The notes under the pieces: model-generated
What the model was told of the DNA's origin: nothing
Seen by the model: only the letters and a program-made list of their open reading frames with translations
The model's database searches: none
Program-made: the position numbers and the translations under genes
In this document: in pieces, positions 36,901-44,488 of the stretch
Position numbering within the stretch: the first letter of the stretch is position 1
How the letters are laid out: every line of letters begins with the position of its first letter
DNA from: Larus michahellis
Lineage: Eukaryota > Chordata > Aves > Charadriiformes > Laridae
Assembly (NCBI RefSeq): GCF_964199755.1
Contig: NC_133901.1
Span: 12,229,556-12,293,555 of the forward strand
Direction: 5' to 3'
DNA length: 64,000 nucleotides

Positions 36901-37125
36901 GCTCACTTCTGCCTCCAGTACAGTCAACTCTTGGGATCCCCCTGTCACCCCAGAAATACAAATGGGTTCTGCCCCTCTATAGCTTGATGGTATTAAAGTA
37001 CACTGCGCACCCGTGTCCACTAGAGCCTTATACTCCTGTGGGTCTGATGTGCCAGGCCATCGAATCCACACTGTCCAATAAACCCGGTTGTCCCTTTCCT
37101 CCACCTGGCCGGAGGCAGGGCCCCC
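33940..37125 (-). CDS. pol: Retroviral Pol (protease, reverse transcriptase, RNase H, integrase)
   Basis: This frame opens directly after the UAG at 37126-37128 and ends at TGA 33940-33942. It is in the same frame as gag, so Pol is probably made as a Gag-Pol readthrough product. No ATG lies at its start; residue numbers here count from the GTG codon at 37104. In order: protease with DTGA at 30-33; reverse transcriptase with LPQGW at 275-279 and YIDD at 305-308; RNase H with D614, E652, D676 and probable D746; integrase with an HHCC zinc site (H773, H778, C807, C810) and catalytic D840, D899 and E935 (35 residues between the last two). A short C-terminal tail follows. There are no stops or frameshifts. 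The enzymes copy the RNA genome and integrate the DNA copy. No dUTPase domain is found. Confidence 0.95.
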   Translation of the reverse strand, partial: GGPASGQVEERDNRVYWTVWIRWPGTSDPQEYKALVDTGAQCTLIPSSYRGAEPICISGVTGGSQELTVLEAEVSLTGNEWQKHPIVTGPEAPCILGIDYLRRGYFKDPKGYRWAFGIAALETEEVKQLSALPGLSEDSSVVGLLRVKEQQVPIATTTVHRRQYRTNRDSLIPIHELIRQLEVQGVISKTRSPFNSPIWPVRKSNGEWRLTVDYRGLNEVTPPLSAAVPDMLELQYELESKAAKWYATIDIANAFFSIPLAAECRPQFAFTWRGVQYTWNRLPQGWKHSPTICHGLIQTALEQGEAPEHLQYIDDIIVWGNTAEEVFEKGSKIVQILLNAGFAIKQSKVKGPAQEIQFLGIKWQDGRRQIPMDVINKIAAMSPPTSKKETQAFLGIVGFWRMHIPDYSQIVSPLYQVTRKKNDFKWGPEQRQAFEQIKQEIVHAVALGPVRAGQDVKNVLYTAAGENGPTWSLWQKAPGETRGRPLGFWSQGYRGSEARYTPTEKEILAAYEGVRAASEVVGTEAQLLLAPRLPVLGWMFKERVPTTHHATDATWSKWIALITQRTRMGNPSRPGILEVIMDWPEGKDFGMSPEEEVTRAEEAPPYNKLPENEKKYALFTDGSCRIVGKHRKWKAAVWSPTRRVAEASEGQGESSQFAEVKAIQLALDIAEREKWPVLYLYTDSWMVANALWGWLQQWKQGNWQRRGKPIWAADLWQDIAARIENLVVKVRHVDAHVPKNRATEEHQNNQQVDRAARIEVAQVDLDWQRKGELFIARWAHDSSGHQGRDATYRWARDRGVDLTMDTIAQVIHECETCAAIKQAKRLKPLWYGGRWLKYKYGEAWQIDYITLPQTRQGKSYVLTMVEATTGWLETYPVPHATARNTILGLEKQVLWRHGTPERIESDNGTHFRNSLIDTWAKEHGIEWVYHIPYHAPASGKIERYNGLLKTTLRAMGGGTFKHWDTHLAKATWLVNTRGSNNRAGPAQSKLPRTVEGDEVPVVHMKNMLGKTVWVSPASGKGKPIRGIAFAQGPGCTLWVMRQDGEVRCVPHGDLILGENSQ

Positions 37126-37128
37126 CTA
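37098..37128 (-). promoter_or_regulatory. Amber gag-pol junction with downstream hairpin (readthrough signal)
   Basis: The gag stop TAG at 37128-37126 is followed in frame by open pol codons. The next base is G, and a stem CCTCC/GGAGG with an 8-nt loop starts ten bases after the stop (37115-37111 with 37102-37098). UAG-G followed by 3' RNA structure is the layout of gammaretroviral readthrough signals. Function here is inferred from layout. Confidence 0.65.
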
Positions 37129-39018
37129 ATACTCGTCATAGTATCCATTACTCACTTCTTGCATAAATGACTTGGAAGTTCCTTCAAGAGGATCAGAATC
37201 AAGATCAGGCCTTCTGCTTTGTCTGGGGAACGGCCCACTGGAAACTGGGGCGGCACTTTTCCTGGAGGGATCCCCTTTTGTGGTTGTCCTTCCTTGCAAC
37301 TCCTGTACCCGTGTCCGCAGGATCGAAGTAGGTCGTCCATCCCACTTCCTCATGTCCTCTCCGTGGTCCCGCAGGTAGAACCACAGGGTGCCTCGTGGTG
37401 TGTACCCTCTGTACTCTCTCTCTTGAGTGGGGAAATGCCTGCTTCTAATAGCTGAGATGCTGGCCCGTGCAGGTGGGGAGTAGAACATATTCTCTTCAAG
37501 TTGCTGGACCTTCCGCGACAGTTTCTCCACAGCTGAGACAAGGGGGGAAGAGAGACTTTCTTCATATCGCCAGAGCCGGCCAGCTACCTCATCCACCGTT
37601 GGTCCCTCTTCACCTTTCCATTCCATTACTGCCAGGGAGTTGGCATATGACGATGGTGTGCTCCGTACAAACTTCCGCCACATGGGCCTTGTGCATCGCA
37701 CCTCATCAGGGTCTGTGGGTAAGTCGGCATTGTCCAAGTCATAATAAATCATCTCCCGCACGGCTAATTCTCTCAGGTACTGGATACCTCTTTCCATGGT
37801 AGTCCACTTGCTTGGCTGACATACAACATCCTCACTGAAGGGGTACCTCTCCCTCACGCCTAACAGGAGTCGTTTCCAGAGGCTGAGGGCTTGGGTCTTT
37901 TTCCCAATCGCCTTGTCAATGCCGCCTTCCCTAGACAGGGATCCCAGCTGCCTGGCCTCCCTACCCTCTAATTCCAGGCTACTGGCCCCATTATCCCAGC
38001 ACCGGAGCAGCCAGGTGACAATGTGCTCGCCTGAAAGTCGGCTGAAATCTTTTCGCATATCCCGCAGCTCACTCAAGGATAGGGATCGAGTAATTATCTC
38101 TGGTTCTGCCTCTTCCTCCTGCTCTCGTGATGGCCCTGGTTCATCATCATCTCTTACTAAGCGAACTGATTTCTTTGTGTACTTCTTCTTCTGTATGGGG
38201 GCAACTGATACCGGCACGGGTTGGTTCTCTGGTTCAGTGGCAGGGGCTACCACGGGGGCTGCAGCAGCCGCAGGGGCCACCACGGGGGCTGCAGCAGCCG
38301 CAGGGGCCGCCGCAGGGGCTGCAGCAGCCGCAGGGGCCGCCGGTCTGGTTTCCATCTCTTCCCCTTGAGGGTGCTGCATAATTCTGAGCAGTGCCTGGTA
38401 GATACTGGCCAGGGCCCAGCACAGCGCGGTGAGTTGTGCCTCTCTAGAATAGCCACAACATTTTCCCTTCAAATATTCTACCACTTTATCAGGGTCCTGT
38501 AATTGTTCAGGGGTGAAGTCCCAGACCATTGGAGGCGAGTAGTTCTCTAGGTACCTGCCCATGCTCTCCCACATGCCATGCCACCCCTGACTATCCAGCC
38601 TCGGAGCAGATCTCCGGGTGGTAGTCTTAAATAGTCGCTTAACCCTAAACAAGACCTGGAACGTATTCAGCAGACATAGCACTAGGAACACACTAGTTTG
38701 AGTATCCCAAGGATATTCAAGATTCTCAAAAGCTGTCATACCTGACCCGAAGGAGAAAAGGGAGGCAAAAGGGCTGGGGAAACTATTAACAAATTCTGAG
38801 AGACGGTGTCCAATGTACGGACAGGACAACAAAACCACATAAACACCCCAAAATAACCGTCTGAACAGTGATGTTATCATATCATAAACAGATATCGCAC
38901 AGGACAGCAGAATGATAATCCTCATCCCTCTTCCAGACATGGTAAACAGCATCGCAGGGAGTACATAAGCCATATAGGAATTTATGTAACACAGCCATGA
39001 GAACAAACCAAGCAACAT
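37126..39018 (-). CDS. gag: Retroviral Gag polyprotein with hydrophobic N-terminus
   Basis: 630 codons from the ATG at 39018 (A at -3) to TAG at 37126. It forms the particle core. Residues 2-26, 32-50, 55-70 and 107-125 are hydrophobic and look like membrane segments. Residues about 226-261 are an Ala/Pro tract encoded by a 30-bp tandem repeat. Then come a basic/acidic linker (KKKYTKK, EEEAEPE), a capsid-like helical region from about 310 (HIVTWLLRCWDNG, GREARQLGSLSREGGID) and a charged Arg-rich tail. No CCHC zinc knuckle is present. I recognise the region from about 330 on as the Gag type common in avian ERVL-like elements; the N-terminal part I do not recognise. A downstream Met could instead be used, which would remove one or more of the hydrophobic segments. 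The frame is undamaged. Confidence 0.9.
   Translation of the reverse strand: MLLGLFSWLCYINSYMAYVLPAMLFTMSGRGMRIIILLSCAISVYDMITSLFRRLFWGVYVVLLSCPYIGHRLSEFVNSFPSPFASLFSFGSGMTAFENLEYPWDTQTSVFLVLCLLNTFQVLFRVKRLFKTTTRRSAPRLDSQGWHGMWESMGRYLENYSPPMVWDFTPEQLQDPDKVVEYLKGKCCGYSREAQLTALCWALASIYQALLRIMQHPQGEEMETRPAAPAAAAAPAAAPAAAAAPVVAPAAAAAPVVAPATEPENQPVPVSVAPIQKKKYTKKSVRLVRDDDEPGPSREQEEEAEPEIITRSLSLSELRDMRKDFSRLSGEHIVTWLLRCWDNGASSLELEGREARQLGSLSREGGIDKAIGKKTQALSLWKRLLLGVRERYPFSEDVVCQPSKWTTMERGIQYLRELAVREMIYYDLDNADLPTDPDEVRCTRPMWRKFVRSTPSSYANSLAVMEWKGEEGPTVDEVAGRLWRYEESLSSPLVSAVEKLSRKVQQLEENMFYSPPARASISAIRSRHFPTQEREYRGYTPRGTLWFYLRDHGEDMRKWDGRPTSILRTRVQELQGRTTTKGDPSRKSAAPVSSGPFPRQSRRPDLDSDPLEGTSKSFMQEVSNGYYDEY
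38241..38342 (-). repeat. 30-bp tandem repeat inside gag (3.4 copies)
   Basis: Units start at 38241, 38271, 38301 and 38331 (partial). Each unit encodes ten residues rich in Ala and Pro (AAAAPVVAPA type). The second and third units differ at a few positions. The length is a multiple of three, so changes in copy number keep the gag frame. Confidence 0.9.
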
Positions 39019-39030
39019 GATGACCAGTGA

Positions 39031-39040
39031 CTACTTACCT
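39031..39040 (-). other. Splice donor in provirus leader
   Basis: AG|GTAAGTAG on the minus strand, last exon base 39039, 21 nt before the gag ATG. It is a near-perfect donor at the place of the retroviral major splice donor, though no env remains to be spliced to. Confidence 0.6.
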
Positions 39041-39124
39041 AATAAAATAAATGCATACAAGAAAAAAACCAAAACCGTTTTTTCCACGTTCTAGTTGGAT
39101 TCTGTCGTTATCTCAACCCTTCAA

Positions 39125-39142
39125 GCCCCACGTTGGGCGCCA
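39125..39142 (-). other. Primer binding site (tRNA-Lys1,2 type)
   Basis: TGGCGCCCAACGTGGGGC on the minus strand matches the 18-nt site complementary to the 3' end of tRNA-Lys1,2, as in foamy viruses and Mason-Pfizer-like viruses. It is separated from the LTR by 8 nt (39143-39150), more than the usual 0-3. Confidence 0.88.
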
Positions 39143-39150
39143 AAAAGGAC

Positions 39151-39291
39151 TGTCGTGGTTTAGCCTCAGACGGCAACAAAGAACCACGTGCCGCTCGCAC
39201 GTGCCTTCCTAATACAGGAAGGATCGTAAGAAAAGGCAAGACTCTTGGGTTGGGACAAAGGCAGTTTAACAGAACAGCAAAGGGAACAGGC

Positions 39292-39326
<35 letters not shown>

Positions 39327-39521
39327 CGGATAGGGGAATATACAAACGCGATTACGGAACCGCTGCTCCCCGCCGCTCGCCGACCGTCGGGACCCGGGAC
39401 GCCCCAGCCCGCTTTTAAGCAGCAACTTCCTGCCCCCTCCCCCGGCAGCTCAGGGTGGGCGTGGCTCACATGGCATGGAATACCAGGAAAAGTTAACCCT
39501 ATCCCCACCGGAACCAGGACA
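39151..39521 (-). repeat. 5' LTR of provirus (371 bp)
   Basis: Same ends and sequence as 33137-33489, with ten CAA units at 39295-39324 (TTG on the provirus strand) instead of four. The TATA-like CTTAAAAG is at 39412-39419 on the minus strand. The tandem hairpins are at 39185-39222. Confidence 0.95.
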
Positions 39522-39526
39522 ACAAC
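39522..39526. repeat. Target-site duplication, right copy (ACAAC)
   Basis: Exact repeat of 33132-33136, directly after the terminal bases of the 5' LTR. Confidence 0.9.
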
Positions 39527-41559
39527 CACTTCCACATTCTAGGTGGTTCCTCTCCTGTCAGCATTCACGGTGAAAACTAAATGCATATCAGTATTCAAGG
39601 GCTAGAAAATGGCAAAATTAGTGCTTTCCACAGTTCTGATTAACAGCTTTGTATTGATGGGTTGATGCCATTAACATCCTGGGTTTTTTTTTCTCCGGAG
39701 GATGCTATCTTGTTTACTAAATGATTAGTTGGGTGCTGTTAATGCTCCTCCCCTGTCTCTCTATGCCGGCTCATCTGTCAGAAGAGCCTCCAAAGAGGAC
39801 TGTGGTACAATGGGATGAAAAACTGGAAGTGTGTGGTGTAACACTCTGGTTATCTAAAGTAGCTGTGAACTACCTGCTAGATTACTGAAGACGGCTGACT
39901 ATCTTTAAGGGTCCTGGGTCTACAATGCTAAAATCTTACGCATGCCTCATGATCTGAAGACTATAATGGAAATAAAGTATTTTAAGTATAAATTATGTTA
40001 TGAACTTGAAAGTTGTCCTAAGAAATCTGAGCATGGTATTCAGCCATGAGATTCTCCATGTACTGGAGTGGAAGATGTACATTACATGTAATAGACATTT
40101 TTAGTCTGATTTCATGTGTTTTTAAAGCAAACTGTTCTGTTGTGTGTTGTCCCACATCCTCCCCCTTTGTCCTAAATGTGTTTGGATTTTCTAGAAAGAG
40201 ACTTTGACAAGATAGAATACCGATTTTTCAATCTCTTAAGATTTTTTTTTAATAAATATTTCAGCATCCATTGAGCAGAACACAGCCGGTAAATATCGTT
40301 AACATAGAGTTGGGTTGGTTGTTTTTTTTAGTATAAATAATGTGTGATGTATACAGGGTTACTGTGCCCTTTCTTGGACTTGTTCACACCCTCTTTGCAG
40401 TTTGAAGTGTCCAGCTCTACTGTGCTCTCGTCTGTTACAGATTTTCCCTGTCAGCAAGATCCTCTGCTGCGTCTAGAGTTTAATTGAAGCTCTGAACTTG
40501 AAGCTTCTCAGTGAAGACCAAATACTCCAAAAAGTATGTAAAACACTAGGGAGGGCTGACAAAGTTTAATTGCCTTTTAAGACCTGGAGTCTTCAGTCCT
40601 CTTTAAAAAGAAGCTTTAGGGTCCTTTTGAAAAATTTTTAAATTTTGGTGAGAAACATCTGGAAAACGTTTCTCTGTCAGACCCTTGTATCACAGATTTT
40701 TCAGTGTATGAAACTTGCACTTAGCCTAAAAATGTTTTTGCTGTTACCTAAAAAGTGTTTAAGAAAAGTGTTCACGTGTTTCATTCCAGGCCAGCACGCA
40801 GGTATTTTGCTCAAAGCACATTATTAATCTACTCTGAGAAAAAACAAAGTAAAGGGGTATAGCTTTTTTCTGTAACTAACTGGAGTATTTTTTTTTAATT
40901 AAAGCTATTAAAGTCAACTTGTGACAGCATCCCAAAGTATGTTTATTGTGCTCCCATTATCCTCTGGAATCTCTAACATCTGGCAAATCTGTGTTTACAT
41001 CGCAAGAGCAGAATTTAAGATGCATGAACCTGGCCTGTGATGTTTTTACTATCCTCCCCCCTGCTGAAGTTCTGTCTTCAGGAGCAATGGGTGGATAAAA
41101 TTAGTATCCCCATGCCTAAAAAGGTGATATAGAGGGGGGCCAATACAAAAAGATCCTAGAGAAGCCTACAGCAAATCTGAGTGAAGTTCTGGGGTTTTTT
41201 TTGTGAGTGTTTTCTGCAAAAACCCAACCCAAACAAATCCATGAAAGCAACAAAAGCAATAACGAAAGAAGGAACCCACACCATCTCTTTTATGGCTATG
41301 CCTGTGTCCCTGGCAAAGACTGTGCCTGAGCAGATGGTTCTCAGCAAGGCTCCAGCTCCCCATATACCCCATGTGGATGAGCTGCCAACCCACCATCTTC
41401 ATGATGTTCCAGGAACTCCACGGAGACGGGGGGCAAAACGCAGGATGAGGACATGACAGAAGGACCTGCAAAACTCCGTGACTTCCCCTAGTGCAGTCAG
41501 AACGTGAGGTAGCCGAACCTAAACCTGGTTGCTCGTAATGAAAAACAGCTCGGGCTGTC
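39527..41559. other. Spacer between provirus and ARMC8 promoter
   Basis: AT-rich DNA with an AATAAA at 39971-39976 that could serve a long DBR1 3' end, but no exon. Small open frames here (40645-40827, 41181-41456) lack any family signature. Confidence 0.45.
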
Positions 41560-42124
41560 GCTGGACAGCCGAGGGGCTGTTCCTGAGAGCTGCCGTGCGG
41601 AGCGGGGACCAGTCAAGCAGCAGCGGCGCTGTGTGAGGCCTGTGGTAAAGTCAGCTTCCCCCCGCCCCAGCGTCCGGGCTTTCCTCGGGCAAAGCCAGTC
41701 GCCCCGCTCCTCTCCCTGGAGGGCAATAAGGAGGGCTGGGTCGGTCGCCTGCGCTCCCGCGGACCGCTCCGTCCCCGCCGACATGGCGACGGCCGCCTCT
41801 CCCGCCGCAGCGGGGAGCGCTCGCCACAGCGTCCGCGCCTGCGCGAACCTGGGCGGTGGCGGCGGGGCGCCTGCGCGGCTCGGCGGCGGGGCGGGTGGTG
41901 GTGTGCGCGAGCGGAGAGCGCCGCGCGTGCCCAGTGGCGGCGGGCTGGCGGAAGGCAGCGGGGCTTTCGGCGTCGGCCGATTCGCCGGGCGCGCGGCGGC
42001 GGCGCTCCGCCATGAGGCCCTGCCCGCCGGCGGCGGCGGCGCGCGCGCGGGCGTGAGGGAGGGAGGGAGGGAGGGAGGGAGGGCGCCGCCGCCGGAGCTG
42101 CTGCTGCTGCTGCGTTCCGCCAAG
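41560..42124 (+). promoter_or_regulatory. ARMC8: ARMC8 CpG-island promoter and 5' UTR
   Basis: Dense CpG from about 41.56 kb, continuing past exon 1 to about 42.42 kb. The decamer GCGCCTGCGC (NRF1-like) occurs at 41835-41844 and 41867-41876. CAAGATGGCG at 42121-42130 is a YY1-type site overlapping the start codon. A GGGA tandem repeat lies at 42057-42083 and (CTG)5 shortly after it. No TATA box is seen. Confidence 0.75.
42057..42083 (+). repeat. (GGGA)6 GGG microsatellite in ARMC8 5' region
   Basis: Six exact GGGA units plus a final GGG, 42 bp before the ARMC8 ATG. Seven runs of three G with one-base spacers can form G-quadruplexes in DNA or in the 5' UTR RNA. Confidence 0.9.
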
Positions 42125-42169
42125 ATGGCGTGCGTGCTGGAGGCGCCGCTCCGCATGAGCGTCCTCTCG
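42125..42169 (+). CDS. ARMC8: ARMC8 coding exon 1
   Basis: The ATG at 42125 opens 15 codons, MACVLEAPLRMSVLS, nearly the same as the human ARMC8 N-terminus. The donor is CTCTCG|GTGAGTG, phase 0. ARMC8 is an armadillo-repeat scaffold subunit of the CTLH (GID-like) E3 ubiquitin ligase with RANBP9, MAEA and RMND5A. This part precedes the armadillo repeats. A second in-frame Met is at residue 11. The gene follows DBR1 on the same strand, as in human 3q22. Intron 1 is 2.2 kb and holds only a T run (about 43018-43036) and AT-rich sequence. Confidence 0.93.
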
Positions 42170-44411
42170 GTGAGTGCCGCTGCCGCCGCCGGGGGGGGCG
42201 CCCGCCCGCCGCCGGGCTCGGCCTGACCTTGGCGGGGCGTGTGTGTGCATGGTGGCAGTGGTGGGGCTCCTGGCACCTGCCGGGCCCCTTTGTGTGGTGG
42301 CGGGGGGCCCGGGCCCGGGCCCGGGGCCGGGAGCGGGCCTTGCGGGCGGCGGTGGGCCGCGGGGGTTGCACGGGCGGCGGTGGGGCGCCTGGCCCCTTGT
42401 GCCCCCCACCCGCGTCGTAACAACTTCTTCCCAGAGGTGTTTTTCTCTTCAAAACGGCTTTTCCCTCCCCGTTTCTGGGGAGTCTGTTCCCATTTTTGTT
42501 AGAGGTACCTGGTTCTCTTAAGTGTATTTTTACCTGATGACACGACTCGCGCTCCTCAGCCGCCCTCCCGTGAATGTTTTTGGTCCCTTGAAACTCCCGT
42601 TCAGCAGAAAGAGGCGTTATTCCGAGCTGTAACAGCCAGGCTGCTGCAGGGTAGAGCAGGGTCTCCCTCAGAAGCTGGCAGTGGCTGGCGAAGCAGCACT
42701 CTCCCAGCCCGGTCTGGCAAAGCGGGTTGTTGTTTTGGTGGCGAAAGGCGGACCTTTTCCTCAGAGCCCCTCGGGACCTGGGGACACGGCTCCCTTTGCC
42801 CTGGCTGCAGGAAGGAGGCCGGTGTGTGGCATCTGTGGGCAGGGAAGGGGGCTGACAGCCGCCACGGGTGTCCTCTCCACGGGGAAGGCTGAGGGTAAGT
42901 AGAACAGCCCAGGCTGGTTGCCCAGTCCTGCTGCTCATCAGTGCTGGGACTAACAACGCTGAAGGTATAGCGTGGATACTCTTTATAAGAGCTGAGGGAT
43001 TGCGCTTTTTCTTTTCTTTTTTTTTTTTTTTTTTTCCTCCTTACAATTTCTCACTAGGTAAAAGAACCGCAAAACTGATGATGTTGATAAATTCTTTATT
43101 TTTGGGCACTACCTGAAAAACTTGTTTGCCTGGATATGAATGCCCTTCTTCTGCATATTGCAAACATAGTAGTTGATAGGGTGAAAGCCAGGATATTTTA
43201 GAAATAGAAAGCAGCGTGATCTCTGAAGTCCAGCAGACTTTTGCATATAAATACGTAAATCAGGTAAACAAAAGTCTACTGCTGTTTTAAAAAATGTTGT
43301 CTTTCATTACCTGGTGGAAGTTTATTTGTAGAATTTATTTGGCATAATTTAATAGTATTCCTGGAGACAAAGGAGTCTTGCTGCCTCTAGATGATTCTTC
43401 TGAGTTATGTGAGACCACAGGCAGTACTTCTGACATCTGGGTGGGGAAGCAGGAGCAGATTCAGCCCAAGAGTAGATACTTGAAAAAGCAAGGAAGAGTT
43501 TACAATTCCCTTATAGCTTCTTTCAATGAAAACTCACAAGGAAAAAATGGGAAAAGCCTAACAAAAAGTTGAGTTGGCAAAAAAAGAAAGAAAAGAGAGA
43601 TAATGGAAACGCACCCTGGCACGTGTTTGTGAGAACCTGGAGGGAAAATTCCCTTCCCCTTTCCCACCCCTGTTTTTTGGAACGCTTGCCATCTCCAATT
43701 TTGGATCTTCTCAAAGAGAATAACAAATCATTGGTGCTTAAATGTTTGTCTTACAAGCATGGTCCTGTTGCTGAGAAGAGAGTTCACTTTGTCTTATAAA
43801 GTAGCTATGGGAGTGTTATAGAGAATATTGTGCTGCTGTCTTTGTTGAAGTTTTGCGGGACAGCATATAGAACGACAGTCTCTTGAAGTTTGTAGATATG
43901 TTATGATAAAGTAAGTTACAGAAAAATGTCTTGATACAAGATCCTTTATTATTGAGACCTTGTTTGTGGGTATACTTCTTGAGCAACTTTAACTGCTCTT
44001 AGAAACTTTTTCTTTCAGGAATTTGTGGCTTTTTTTTTCCCGTATAGCAATTAAACATAATAAAATTGGAATTTAAGGCAGTGCTGATAACTGGAGTAGA
44101 CCCCTTTTGCATGCCCTGTTTTTAAGCATATCAGTTGCTGGCAGCAATCCGTTAACTTGCTTTGACTCATAACATGTTGTTATCCACGAGGTGTACATCA
44201 TCTTCTTTAAATCACACTTAAACACAGGGTTAATTCTTTGTGTGGATGTTGCCCAGCAGTAACGTACTGAATGTTTAAATATGATTCTGTGGTTTTGCTG
44301 CTATCTTGCCTGGTAGGTTTTGTAGACTTGTGCTGCATTAGCCATTCCTGTTTATCTGCCATTATATGAATTGATATAAACTATTAATTTTTTTTTTTTT
44401 TTTCTCCGCAG
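42170..44411 (+). other. ARMC8: ARMC8 intron 1
   Basis: The first 250 bp are still CpG island; the rest is AT-rich with pyrimidine runs, including one before the exon 2 acceptor. No other gene seen. Confidence 0.8.
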
Positions 44412-44488
44412 GAGGTAACGGCTAGTAGCCGCCACTATGTTGATAGATTATTTGACCTCGATCCTCAGAAGGTCCTGCAAGGTGTCAT
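44412..44488 (+). CDS. ARMC8: ARMC8 coding exon 2
   Basis: The acceptor is TTTCTCCGCAG|GAGGTAAC and the donor GTGTCAT|GTAAGTC. It encodes [20 protein letters not shown] and then VLQGV, plus two bases of the Ile codon. Human has FDPDPQK at this place; here Pro is Leu. The exon was found by translation from the acceptor; it is too short to stand out as an open frame. Confidence 0.95.

Larger units (their letters stand above)
33137..39521 (-). mobile_element. Full-length class III (spuma/ERVL-like) endogenous retrovirus, env-less
   Basis: A 6,385-bp provirus on the minus strand, ordered 5' LTR (39151-39521), primer site (39125-39142), gag (37126-39018), pol (33940-37125), polypurine tract (about 33490-33504), 3' LTR (33137-33489). 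It is bounded by ACAAC duplications. No env or dUTPase frame is found; 450 bp of noncoding DNA follow pol. The Pol sequence and 5-bp duplication point to the ERVL/spuma-like class common in bird genomes. That assignment rests on remembered avian Pol sequences and on motifs, not on a search. Both main frames are open along their whole length, and the LTRs differ at only four aligned positions plus a repeat length, so insertion is recent. It lies antisense to DBR1 and ARMC8 in the interval between them. Confidence 0.95.

Noticed and set aside
37104-37104. GTG at 37104 as a true start for pol
   Set aside because: Eukaryotic and retroviral pol is not started at GTG; the frame is open back to the gag UAG, so readthrough is the better explanation.
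34019-38502. Plus-strand frames inside the provirus (60-151 codons)
   Set aside because: Antisense shadows of the minus-strand gag and pol, without family signatures.
41613-42956. Minus-strand open frames of 447, 308 and 252 codons over the ARMC8 promoter
   Set aside because: They overlap each other in different frames inside a CpG island, where stop codons are rare. They consist of Pro/Arg/Ala low complexity and lie opposite the real ARMC8 exon 1.
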